Assembly (NCBI RefSeq): GCF_029537235.1
Contig: NZ_CP120639.1
Location: 868,001 to 932,000, forward strand
DNA from: Rhizobium sp. 32-5/1
Lineage (GTDB): Bacteria; Pseudomonadota; Alphaproteobacteria; Rhizobiales; Rhizobiaceae
Direction of reading: 5' to 3'
DNA: 64,000 bases
In this document: positions 10,960 through 18,877 of the stretch, one piece after another
Layout: each line of letters starts with the position of its first letter
Position numbering within the stretch: position 1 is the first letter of the stretch
Position numbers and translations under genes: made by a program
Notes under the pieces: model-generated
Database searches by the model: none
Seen by the model: the letters and a program-made list of their open reading frames with translations, nothing else
What the model was told of the DNA's origin: nothing

Positions 10960-12204
10960 CTAGTTAAGCATCCGTTCGAGATCAGGTGTGAACTCCGTAT
11001 TCAGGAACGCCTTATCGCCCGACCGGAATGCATCACCTCCGATCTTCCGTTTGATCTCTGCGATCTTCGGGCGAAGCATAGTCAATGTGTCAGCGTCCGA
11101 AATCTCGACGGTTACGCCATGTTTCTTAGCTAACGCACTCAGGTCGTCGCGCAATTGCGCTAGAGCCTCCGCGTTCGCGGGATCGTTCTGGAAGATGCTC
11201 CGCTCCAGGAAGTTGGAAAATTGCGGATCGCACTCTGCGAACGGTTTCGGCTGGCTCGCACCAAATGTGTTCATGATCGCGCTCTCGACATTCGCCGATA
11301 ATTCGCCAGTCTCAGCCTGTTTTTGAGTATACTGGTAGGCACGGATCCCCTCGACGGTGCGTGGCCCGACCTTGCCGTCGGCCGGCACACAAAGGGCTTT
11401 CTGGATCGCTTCAGCGATCCTTATTGAGGTTGTCGGATTCCCTCTGCCTTGACCGCGATCCGGCTTGAACACTGTCGTGTTGGACGTGATCGTCCCCACT
11501 ACCGGCAGGTCGCCGAACGAGCCACCTGCTCTTGGCATCTCACCCTGTGCGCCCATGGTGGAGAAGTCGTTGACCTTCGCTTCGATCGCGAATGGCAGGC
11601 AAAGGCGTGTGTAGGACCTTAGCGCGTGCTCGGCGTCGGGTTTGCTGGCAAATTTGAGGCGCTGCTCTTGGATGTAGCTGCGGAAATCGTAGCGGCCCCT
11701 GAGCACGATCGAGTTGATGGTTGAGGATTCTATCTCGAGCAGCAGTCTGCTATGATAGTTCTCCACGCTCTTGGTTAGAAGCTGGAAGGCTTGGCCGACG
11801 ATGGTGATCGCCTTGGTCCCTGCATTGACCTGGCCTAGTATCGCCGAGGTCGCCGCTGCGGTATCGCCAATCTGGCTGATCCAGGGCCCTTTTGATCGCT
11901 TGCGATTGTCGAGCCATTGCAGATAGGCGTCGCATCGCCGGTCGATGTCGTTCATGCCCTGCTGGACAATCAGGTTCCAGCTATCGACTTGGCAGCTAGC
12001 GTTTGGCGCGTAACTCTGGCTGGTTGCCTGCCGGCAGAGATAGCTGAAATACTGGTTCTGTAATGATTCCGTCCGCACTAGGCCCGGCGCTGTCAGCTCC
12101 GATCCGATGCCGTTGGTGAGGTAGTTCTGCTCGCCGTCCTGGCATCCGGCAAGCGCCGTCGCGGCCACGACCAGAAAACCACCGCGGATCGCTAATCGTG
12201 GCAA
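10960..12204 (-). CDS. Lipoprotein with peptidoglycan-binding repeat
   Basis: A protein of about 414 aa starting at a TTG. It has a lipoprotein signal (PRLAIRGGFLVVAATALAGC, lipobox LAGC). About 300 residues further on comes a PG_binding_1-type repeat (IQKALCVPADGKVGPRTVEGIRAYQ, in two overlapping parts), and the C-terminus is helical. It is predicted to be attached to the membrane and to bind murein. It precedes the murein hydrolase by about 40 nt on the same strand. The frame is open further upstream to 12687, but that section reads like a different protein, so I place the start at the signal peptide. The start codon is uncertain because no strong ribosome binding site precedes it. Confidence 0.6.
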   Translation of the reverse strand: MPRLAIRGGFLVVAATALAGCQDGEQNYLTNGIGSELTAPGLVRTESLQNQYFSYLCRQATSQSYAPNASCQVDSWNLIVQQGMNDIDRRCDAYLQWLDNRKRSKGPWISQIGDTAAATSAILGQVNAGTKAITIVGQAFQLLTKSVENYHSRLLLEIESSTINSIVLRGRYDFRSYIQEQRLKFASKPDAEHALRSYTRLCLPFAIEAKVNDFSTMGAQGEMPRAGGSFGDLPVVGTITSNTTVFKPDRGQGRGNPTTSIRIAEAIQKALCVPADGKVGPRTVEGIRAYQYTQKQAETGELSANVESAIMNTFGASQPKPFAECDPQFSNFLERSIFQNDPANAEALAQLRDDLSALAKKHGVTVEISDADTLTMLRPKIAEIKRKIGGDAFRSGDKAFLNTEFTPDLERMLN

Positions 12205-12208
12205 GTGC

Positions 12209-12234
12209 AGACGACGAAATACTCGTCGTCTTTT
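12209..12234 (+). terminator. Perfect 9-bp hairpin followed by TTTT
   Basis: AGACGACGA pairs perfectly with TCGTCGTCT across a 5-nt loop and is followed on the plus strand by TTT. It has the form of an intrinsic terminator for plus-strand transcription, or a hairpin in the 5' leader of the minus-strand lipoprotein gene, which starts next to it at 12204. No plus-strand gene lies upstream, so the second reading may be the relevant one. Confidence 0.4.
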
Positions 12235-12672
12235 GTCGATGGCGGAAGGTTGGCGCGGATATTGCGTTTCTTGTTCGACAAATCGGTTGGGGTGCTTCGG
12301 TAGACAGCACGTGACTTGCCCGTGACGAGCAGTCCCGAGCCAACTCATCGGGCTCCAAAATGCCTGTCTTCGCTGGGGACAAGTAAAGAAAATCTTGATT
12401 TGAACTTTGAGGCAGGCCGGAACCCAATATGCAGCCATAAGTAGAATTAGCGCAGTCGCAAGTCTCATGTCCAGCGGCGACACCGCGGTCACCACGATCA
12501 ACAATGCAAGTCCTAAAGTAGACAGAAGAGTAGCGGAAGCACTTGATAGAACTGCTACAGCGTTGAGTATGCCGATGAAAGTCGGCTCAACATTTTCTTT
12601 TGTCTCTACACCAGCGCGCGATCCAACAACTTGACCAGTCCCATCAGAGAAAATCAGTATTGATTTTGGCAT
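12235..12672 (-). pseudogene. DUF2235-like 5' stub fused to an unrelated membrane stretch
   Basis: The open frame starts MPKSILIFSDGTGQ, which is the conserved N-terminus of DUF2235 hydrolases (phospholipase-like, often T6SS-linked). The DUF2235 similarity stops after about 15 residues and gives way to two or three hydrophobic helices and then a low-complexity stretch, with no stop before the lipoprotein signal peptide. GGGGG lies in front of the ATG. I read it as a truncated DUF2235 gene joined by deletion to other sequence. Alternatively, a small membrane protein is translated here. Confidence 0.35.
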
Positions 12673-12927
12673 GATTGCCCCCGGCACCTTGCTATTCGGT
12701 CTGCTTCAACGCGGTCTGATGTTTGGTCGAATAAAAATTCCAATGTCCGATGGCCGCCACTGCGTCATCTCGATCGCCAAAAGACCCAAGCTGCAGATCT
12801 TTGGCCCTTGGCCGAAACCTCGACGCAACTCGCGCTGCAAGCAGTACGCCTTTATTATGTGGTTCCCGAAGCAAATATCCGCCGGTCCCGGCTTGGGAGA
12901 CGCAGAACCGGCTCGCCAACGGCGATG

Positions 12928-13179
12928 TTAGTGGGACGCTCCCGAGATGAAGCTCGGCGCGTGATCCTCATGATCGGCGCCTTCTATATCGCCGACCCCG
13001 CATTTACTGATCTCCTCGACCAGCGAGCCCAAAGCCAGATCGAGGCAGTAGGTCGAGAACTCAAGCTTGAGATCCTTGGCGCTGTTACGCGCATAGGTGA
13101 CGAGACGTGCGAGCGAGACCAGCTCTCGCGTGCGATCGTCGATTTCGTCAGCGGTTTGTTCAAGAGTATCGAATACCAT
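12928..13179 (-). CDS. Small helical protein of unknown function
   Basis: 83 aa, acidic, starting MVFDTLEQTADEID, with GAAGGACTGATC in front of the ATG as a good ribosome binding site. It has two amphipathic helices (TRELVSLARLVTYARNS and YCLDLALGSLVEEISK) and a polar tail. No family was recognised. It is the most upstream gene in the co-oriented minus-strand block leading to the lipoprotein and murein hydrolase, so it could be a regulator or adaptor. Between 12692 and 12919 there is a further minus-strand open stretch for which I found no support. Confidence 0.45.
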   Translation of the reverse strand: MVFDTLEQTADEIDDRTRELVSLARLVTYARNSAKDLKLEFSTYCLDLALGSLVEEISKCGVGDIEGADHEDHAPSFISGASH

Positions 13180-13306
13180 GATCAGTCCTTCATTCCTTGG
13201 CAAAGTGCCTGTAGTGAAGGATAATTTAGAAGTTCGGGAATTGCGCGTGACACAGGCGTGACACAGCCTCTAGTGCGGTACTGGAACTGTTCACAACCAC
13301 GAACCG

Positions 13307-14011
13307 CTAGAGAATGTTTCGCCATTGCGCGGTCGAGGCAAACTCCCAATCCAGCGGCGCCGGATGCCGTGCGTTTTCAACGGCTGCGATCGTGTCGAGC
13401 AGCTGCAGTGCGTCAAGCCGCTTCTGGTTGACAGCATTGACCCGCAACAGTTTCTCCAGGCGTGTTCGCGACGCGTGTTCCGGCAGGTTGGCATTGGTGA
13501 CGATGGTCCGGTAGGTCCGGTCCTTGAAGAACAGTCTTTCGGCACTCGCCCTCAGGCTCGCATACTCGGTGTCTTCAAGTTCACACCGCGGTAACAAGTG
13601 ATCAAGGGTAGCAAGGACGTTGACCAGGGGTTCCGACAGCGACAGGTAGCTCATTTCCGGCGGCCCGTGGATCTGGGCGACATCGGCATCGTCGATCAGA
13701 TGGCCGCTGGCATATTGCTCATAGATTTTGCCGACGCCGATCATTCCAAAGGCAGCACATTCCGCAGCCCTCAGAGCTCCCATACTGCTGGCGCCATAGA
13801 CGCGAACGCCGTTCGAGAGGGCAAAGAGGATTTCCTTGTGCCAGACCGGAGCGACATCCTCAAAACAACCATCGATCAAGCCAATGACTGTTGCACCGTC
13901 ATTGACCGCAACGAGGATATCCCGGTGCTTGGCCGGACCGCGGATTTCGATGCCATCAGGAACCAGGCTTGTTGCATCGGGAAGTGTCGGTCCGACAAAG
14001 ACAATCTTCAT
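13307..14011 (-). CDS. tfuA-like: TfuA-like protein, YcaO partner
   Basis: 234 aa with the TfuA-like core: MKIVFVGPTLPD, then GLIDGCFEDVAPVWHKEILFAL (in parts), GASSMGALRAAE and the GMIGVG motif. TfuA proteins work with YcaO enzymes; in archaeal McrA and in thioamitide or trifolitoxin-type systems the pair is linked to peptide backbone thioamidation, with TfuA thought to deliver sulfur. The ATG overlaps the YcaO stop (CTATGA), so the two are co-translated. It is full length compared with the family (~220-250 aa). A specific substrate is not shown by the sequence; the adjacent 72-aa protein is the obvious candidate. Confidence 0.88.
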   Translation of the reverse strand: MKIVFVGPTLPDATSLVPDGIEIRGPAKHRDILVAVNDGATVIGLIDGCFEDVAPVWHKEILFALSNGVRVYGASSMGALRAAECAAFGMIGVGKIYEQYASGHLIDDADVAQIHGPPEMSYLSLSEPLVNVLATLDHLLPRCELEDTEYASLRASAERLFFKDRTYRTIVTNANLPEHASRTRLEKLLRVNAVNQKRLDALQLLDTIAAVENARHPAPLDWEFASTAQWRNIL

Positions 14012-15249
14012 AGCGAGAACAGTGCCTTCGAAATGGCCCTTGGCCCAAACCGTCGCTTTCGTGCCCCTGGCGGGTTTTCAAGGTCCGGAACCAGGACTTT
14101 GGCGACCGAGAACGGGAAGTCCGGCGGTGTCAATGGCACCATGACCACCGAGCCAATAGATCTGCTTCGAAGATGCCTGAGGATACTGTCGAACATTACG
14201 TCCAACTGGACAGAGCCGGTTGTCTTCTGGAGAGGCATTGCCTTTGGGTGCGCAGCGAAATAGCTCAAAATCTCCAAGGGTAGGGGCCGTTTGAATATCT
14301 CCGGATAGATGTCGTCCCGCGCGCCGCTGATATAGGTCAGCCGTGACTGGATCGCCTCCGTGATCGCCCGGATAGCGGCCCGCACAGGATCGGGATGTGC
14401 CCCGCTTCCCTTGGTCACGTCGATAAAGCGAGGATGGCTTTTTGTCGCGATCGCGGTCGGCGCCAAAAACGCGGCGAAACACGCGATGCCGATATCGCTG
14501 GTAATGTCGAACAGTCGAAGCACCAGAGCCGCGCCATCGATCCTGCCGACAAGGCCATCAATAACAGGATCCTGAAAGCCGAAGGGGTCACAGCAGGTCT
14601 TAAGACGATGTTCTGCGTCCGCAATGTTCCACAGGGTTTCCGCATCCCGTTCGATGCGTTCCAGCACCCCATGGAAGCTTGCCTCCTGGAGCGTATTCCC
14701 GGATGCCAGGCCATCGGACGACTGCCAGAACCGAACGACCTCCGGGGTGCGGTCGAGAACAATAGCCTCACGGGGAACCCAGGTGTTGGATTTGGACAGA
14801 ACGTCTGTCCCTCGAACCCACTCGATTGTCTCTTCGTCTGTTATGTCCATCTGCCCCTGGGCGATCAGGCCATCGAGACTGTTGACCGCTTGCCGCTCTG
14901 CCCGGAGGCTTGCCCGTGTTGCAGCGATGGTGTCGATCGATGGATTGCCGGCGATGGCGCGCTCAAGCGCCTCCATCGTTGCAGAAACCCTGGCATCAGC
15001 ATCGGTGATGCCCTTCCCATGATGGATGACGATGGAGCGAGCATTCGGAGAGACCGCGCTCCAGACCGGAACCCCGATCGTGTCGAGATCCGTCAGCCGG
15101 GAGACACGCGTGATCCCATAACTTGGCAGGAAAGGTGTGATGCGACTGAGGGTCTCGTCCGCCGAACAGATGCGGTCCGAGTAAATGGGGGAGGGGGCGG
15201 TGGCCTCAGGAGGTTCCGGCATAGGTATTTGATCGTTCAGCAATACCAT
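14008..15249 (-). CDS. ycaO-like: YcaO-domain cyclodehydratase/thioamidase
   Basis: 413 aa and intact. It shows YcaO features: a SVIIHHGKG-like motif (SIVIHHGKGITDADARVSA, read in parts), ATMEALERA (the E-rich ATP/Mg-binding helix), HGVLERIERDA and AAIRAITEAIQSRLTYISGARDD (in parts). YcaO enzymes phosphorylate a peptide amide using ATP and make azolines, amidines or thioamides. Pairing with TfuA favours thioamidation. It lacks the C-terminal PxPxP-type tail of classical azole-forming YcaO proteins, ending instead in RFGPRAISKALFSL. It lies 27 nt downstream of the 72-aa gene and overlaps tfuA. It is part of an apparent four-gene operon with the SARP-type regulator. Confidence 0.9.
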   Translation of the reverse strand: MVLLNDQIPMPEPPEATAPSPIYSDRICSADETLSRITPFLPSYGITRVSRLTDLDTIGVPVWSAVSPNARSIVIHHGKGITDADARVSATMEALERAIAGNPSIDTIAATRASLRAERQAVNSLDGLIAQGQMDITDEETIEWVRGTDVLSKSNTWVPREAIVLDRTPEVVRFWQSSDGLASGNTLQEASFHGVLERIERDAETLWNIADAEHRLKTCCDPFGFQDPVIDGLVGRIDGAALVLRLFDITSDIGIACFAAFLAPTAIATKSHPRFIDVTKGSGAHPDPVRAAIRAITEAIQSRLTYISGARDDIYPEIFKRPLPLEILSYFAAHPKAMPLQKTTGSVQLDVMFDSILRHLRSRSIGSVVMVPLTPPDFPFSVAKVLVPDLENPPGARKRRFGPRAISKALFSL

Positions 15250-15276
15250 CGTCCCAAGGCCACGCCGTTCGCTGGA

Positions 15277-15495
15277 CTATCCGTCGAGATGACCGGAGAA
15301 GGCGTCATCTGCTGATTTCACGGCGACAGAAAAATTCACGCCTTTGATGATCGCGGCTCCGCCGGCGCGCAATTTGCTTGCCGCTTCCAACGGGCTTCCC
15401 GCCGGCGGCTGAAACGGGGTGACCGTGCCCGCATCAAGATCTGCAACCCATAGACCGGCTTCTCCGGGTAGTCCGAGAACGACGACTTTTGCCAT
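15277..15495 (-). CDS. 72-aa protein, candidate RiPP precursor of the YcaO-TfuA locus
   Basis: A 72-residue acidic protein beginning MAKVVVLGLPGEAGLW and ending DDAFSGHLDG. AGAAGGA lies 8 nt before the ATG, so it is well set for translation. It contains no cysteine and only scattered Ser/Thr, but it is Gly/Ala-rich with several GG and DG pairs, which would fit backbone thioamidation better than azole formation. It lies 32 nt after the SARP-type regulator and 27 nt before ycaO on the same strand, the usual place for a precursor peptide. I recognise no known precursor family, so substrate status is inference. It could instead be a small partner protein. Confidence 0.6.
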   Translation of the reverse strand: MAKVVVLGLPGEAGLWVADLDAGTVTPFQPPAGSPLEAASKLRAGGAAIIKGVNFSVAVKSADDAFSGHLDG

Positions 15496-15527
15496 GTTTT
15501 AAATCCTTCTCTGTTGGAAAGCGTGTT

Positions 15528-17483
15528 TTAGAAACCTGCTTTTCGCAGGCCATCACGGTAGTGATCTCTCTGCCATTGCTCCTTCAGGGGAACGACAGCC
15601 AGCCAGGTATCAACATCGAAGTCGGGATTGGTCTCGCGGGCCTTGCGCACGAAGCTCTTTGCCCGCTTCTGATTGCCAAGCATGGCCCAGCTTGCGGCCG
15701 AAAGGCGATTTGCAAGCCCGCTATCGGCCATGCCCTCAATGTAGGACAAGGCTTGCTCGTATTCTCCCAGGCAGTAACTCGCTCCGGCTGCCGTCCAGAG
15801 GTAGACATCGGGGCTGAGCGGGTTGAGGTCGATGGCCTTTTCGATTTTCTCAAGCGCTCGGCCGGGCTTGGACGCATGAACGAGGGTATCGGCATAATCT
15901 GCGGCAACGTCGGCGTAATGCGGGCTTAGCGTCTCGGCCAGTTCCAATGCCTCGACGCTTTCATCGATGCCACCGAGAAGTAGTTTTGCAACACCGAGTT
16001 CTCTGTAGCCGCCGACCATGTCCTGGCCGGCCGCTATCGCCTGGTTGGCATGCTTTTCAGCTTCTTTCAGAAGCTGGGTGTCGCCCCGCGCTGTAATCAG
16101 CCATTCGCGGGAAAAGGTTCGCGCAATGCCACTTAACGCCGGTGAGAAATAGGGACTGTCGTGTAGCGCTGCCCGGAATTCCTTGCGGGCACGGCGGATG
16201 TCGGGAAGACCGAGGTTCTTCAGGTGCCGCTGTCCCAGCAGATAGTGGTGGTAGGCCGTCGGGCTGCGCTCGAAATACTCCCGCGCCAGCTCGTTGCGCT
16301 CGACCTGGCCCGTGATCGCCATGGAAATCCGGCGAGCAATCTGCCGGCGCTGGGCAGCCAGATTGTCTTTCTCCATGTCATAACGGTCGGCCCAGATGAC
16401 CTCGTCGTTTGCAAAATAGATCAATTGCACGAACAGGCTGCGTTGGGCGCCGTGGCCGGACAGTTTCGTGTCCAACACGTAGGAAATGCAATGTTGTGCG
16501 ATCGTGTCGGCTTTGTCGGAATGCCGGCCGATTTGAGCTGCCGTATAGGGGGCGACCACGGAAACGGATGTCAGGGAACAGAGCGCAATGGTGACGTCTT
16601 CTATGAGTGCATCGGCGAAAGGCAAAAAGGGTTGACTGCCGGGAACACTCTCCACAGGCGGCAGCAGCACCAGCCTCGGGATGGGGCGCTTGAGACCACT
16701 GTCCGCCTTGGCGACAGATCGGTCTCCGCTGTCCTGCTGTGAAGCGGACACGCTACCGCGCTGCTTCTCGAAGACCTTTCTGACAACGTTCAACGCATGA
16801 ATGTCGGGGCCAAGTGTCAAGTCGCCCCATAACTTCTGTTTCTGGCCATCGAAAATGTTGCGGGCGGCCTGCACTTTTCCCTCTGTGGAATAGGTCTCCG
16901 CAAGCACAGAGACGATCACCTCGTCATCCGGGTCGTGCTGGAAGATCCGCAGGGCCGCATCCTTGACGAGCGCGATGTCTGAGGCGGATTTCGCGACCGG
17001 AATCGCCGTCATCAAAGTTTCGCGCAGTCGGGTCAGGTGCTGCTGCTGCTGCTGCTTGACCCATGATGAGAGGCCATCCCCTGTGCTCTCGATGCTTTCG
17101 AGGAACAGACGGCCGAACAACCCGACCAGCGCGCGCAGATCGCTGAGTGCATCCGAAGAAGGGGGCGTCTGCAGGCCAGCGGCGTCACATTCTAACGTCC
17201 TGTCATCGAGCTTGATATCGGACGCCGCGATCTTGATGAAACAATGACCCAGCTCCCGTTGTCGGGCCTCTATTCGGGACAGTGTCTTGCGCAGATTGGT
17301 ATAGGCCTGCGCAGGTTCGACCTTGTCCCACAACAGCCTCGACACAGCCGACCGCGATTGCGCACGCTTTGGATGAGAAAACAGGTAGGCAAGGATGAGC
17401 AAGCCCTTTTCGGGAAAGGACACAGCGTTCCCCGACGGATCCAAAAGCCGCACGTCCCCCAATGTCAGCAGCCTGAACGCCAT
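15528..17483 (-). CDS. SARP/BTAD-type transcriptional regulator with TolB-like and TPR domains
   Basis: 651 aa, intact. Residues 1-95 form an OmpR-type winged helix of the SARP kind (FRLLTLGDVRLLDPSGN, AVSRLLWDKVEPAQAYTNLRKTLSR in parts). Residues ~100-250 are BTAD-like, with a QQQQQ tract. Residues ~270-400 are a TolB-like/adenylate-cyclase-associated sensor segment (PFADALIEDVTIALCSLTSVSVVAPYTA in parts). Tetratricopeptide repeats follow to the end (AIAAGQDMVGGYRELGVAKL, LNPLSPDVYLWTAAGASYC). This layout is typical of cytosolic regulators for nearby biosynthetic genes. The gene sits immediately upstream of the 72-aa protein, ycaO and tfuA and likely activates them. Confidence 0.8.
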   Translation of the reverse strand: MAFRLLTLGDVRLLDPSGNAVSFPEKGLLILAYLFSHPKRAQSRSAVSRLLWDKVEPAQAYTNLRKTLSRIEARQRELGHCFIKIAASDIKLDDRTLECDAAGLQTPPSSDALSDLRALVGLFGRLFLESIESTGDGLSSWVKQQQQQHLTRLRETLMTAIPVAKSASDIALVKDAALRIFQHDPDDEVIVSVLAETYSTEGKVQAARNIFDGQKQKLWGDLTLGPDIHALNVVRKVFEKQRGSVSASQQDSGDRSVAKADSGLKRPIPRLVLLPPVESVPGSQPFLPFADALIEDVTIALCSLTSVSVVAPYTAAQIGRHSDKADTIAQHCISYVLDTKLSGHGAQRSLFVQLIYFANDEVIWADRYDMEKDNLAAQRRQIARRISMAITGQVERNELAREYFERSPTAYHHYLLGQRHLKNLGLPDIRRARKEFRAALHDSPYFSPALSGIARTFSREWLITARGDTQLLKEAEKHANQAIAAGQDMVGGYRELGVAKLLLGGIDESVEALELAETLSPHYADVAADYADTLVHASKPGRALEKIEKAIDLNPLSPDVYLWTAAGASYCLGEYEQALSYIEGMADSGLANRLSAASWAMLGNQKRAKSFVRKARETNPDFDVDTWLAVVPLKEQWQRDHYRDGLRKAGF

Positions 17484-17534
17484 TGCTCCCCGCGATGGTT
17501 CCGTGATCGTTGCTCTGAAAACCAGGTGTGGGAC

Positions 17535-17996
17535 CTAGCTGTTCAATGTGGCTTCCGTGGCTGAGCGACCTTCATTGGCCATCAATACAGGCTCATCCCT
17601 CTGCGCCATCGCCTTCACCAGCGCCACAATCTTTTGGCGGATCTTGGGATCGGCAATGTTCAAGAAGGCCTGGTTAAGGGCCATGCCCTCGCGCGACTGC
17701 AGGAATTGAGAGACGTCATTCAATCCCTGGAAGTTTGCAAGGCCGCTGGTGTTGATCGGTTCGTCGCTTTCCTGGTGAAAGAAGAAGCTAGGCGTTACGC
17801 CCATGACTGTGGCAATCTTCTGCAGGCGGCTGGCACCGACGCGGTTCGTGCCTTTCTCGTATTTCTGCACCTGCTGGAACGTGATGCCAAGCTCGTCACC
17901 CAACCTCGTCTGGCTCATCTTCAACATCATGCGGCGCATTCGGATACGCCCGCCGACATAGACATCGATCGCATCAGGGATTTTCTTCGGGAACAT
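17535..17996 (-). CDS. XRE-family transcriptional regulator
   Basis: 153 aa. The helix-turn-helix is at residues ~15-70 (RMRRMMLKMSQTRLGDEL, TFQQVQKYEKGTNRVGASRL) and there is a helical C-terminal domain. This is the architecture of rhizobial SinR/CI-like regulators with a FFFHQ linker. The start at 17996 is chosen because GGAG precedes it by about 8 nt and the upstream in-frame extension has no protein-like character. It lies 51 nt upstream of the SARP-type gene on the same strand and may control the YcaO-TfuA operon. Confidence 0.85.
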   Translation of the reverse strand: MFPKKIPDAIDVYVGGRIRMRRMMLKMSQTRLGDELGITFQQVQKYEKGTNRVGASRLQKIATVMGVTPSFFFHQESDEPINTSGLANFQGLNDVSQFLQSREGMALNQAFLNIADPKIRQKIVALVKAMAQRDEPVLMANEGRSATEATLNS

Positions 17997-18353
17997 GGAT
18001 GGACTCCTAACTAGGCCGGGTTTCATGCCCCCTGGAATGGCGCTGCGGTAGCAGGTCGGGTGACACGCATTCAATTTTCGCAGCTTGTATTGAAATTAAC
18101 AAAAATTCAACCTTTAGTATGGGCAGGTTTCGGAATTCAACATATCTCTTCTGTAGGCCACGCAGAGCCTCGGGCGCTCTTGTGCCGCCTTTCGACGAGT
18201 ATGAATTGTAAGAGGCTCTCGAGTTGCATGATCGCATATGCGCAAAAGCAACCTCGAATGGTTGGGTGACGTGTGCGGACCCTGTACAAGTGGCTGCATC
18301 AGCCAAATGAAGCCCGTTTATGGAAGCGATGATGCTTTTGGAGGTGCCAATCG

Positions 18354-18653
18354 ATGACGTCTTCCATCCCCCATTTTGTCAGTGAGCTATACCGGTCGGC
18401 TAACGAGGTCGCAAAGCTGTCAACGTTCGAACGCCGGCGCCTGGTCGAGCGCGCCGCAAGCGTGATTACCGAGCAGAGGATACAGCTAGCGGCAACTGGC
18501 AACGTCGTATCCATCTCCTCAGGCGTAGTCGCAGGCATCGAGGCTATTCTTCCGCAAATCGACGACATGCCAGATCCGCTCGCCAGCCACATCCTTCTGG
18601 AATGCGCGGATGAAATCCGAAAACTGCATATCCTGAGTGCGAAGACCGGGTGA
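18354..18653 (+). CDS. Small conserved-looking protein of unknown function
   Basis: 99 aa, starting MTSSIPHFVSELYRSANEV, with GGAGGTGCCAATCG ahead of the ATG as a strong ribosome binding site. It is predicted to be mostly helical (FERRRLVERAASVITEQR, HILLECADEIRKLHIL). No family was recognised. It is divergent from the XRE gene and separate from the KAP genes on the other strand. The 220 bp after it hold nothing I can support. Confidence 0.5.
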   Translation: MTSSIPHFVSELYRSANEVAKLSTFERRRLVERAASVITEQRIQLAATGNVVSISSGVVAGIEAILPQIDDMPDPLASHILLECADEIRKLHILSAKTG

Positions 18654-18877
18654 TGGGGGCCATGGCAAGAAACAGATGCTGACAGCAGTGTAGATAGAGA
18701 CAATCTTTTCGGTTGCAACTTTCTCCGGAGCTCGAAACTATCGCGAGAACTGAAATTCACATAACTCGGAATTATCTGTCTTGAATGGGAAACCGAGCCA
18801 ACGGTAGCATCTATCAAAGCCTTCGGCCCCGGCTATCCAGATCAACCTCCGACTGATACTGGACGTCCGTGTGTCTC

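Noticed and set aside
14395-15315. 306-aa plus-strand open frame opposite ycaO
   Set aside because: The YcaO motifs on the minus strand are clear; the antisense frame is a by-product of codon bias.
18299-18817. 172-aa minus-strand open frame
   Set aside because: It overlaps the plus-strand gene at 18354, which has a GGAGG site and better composition.
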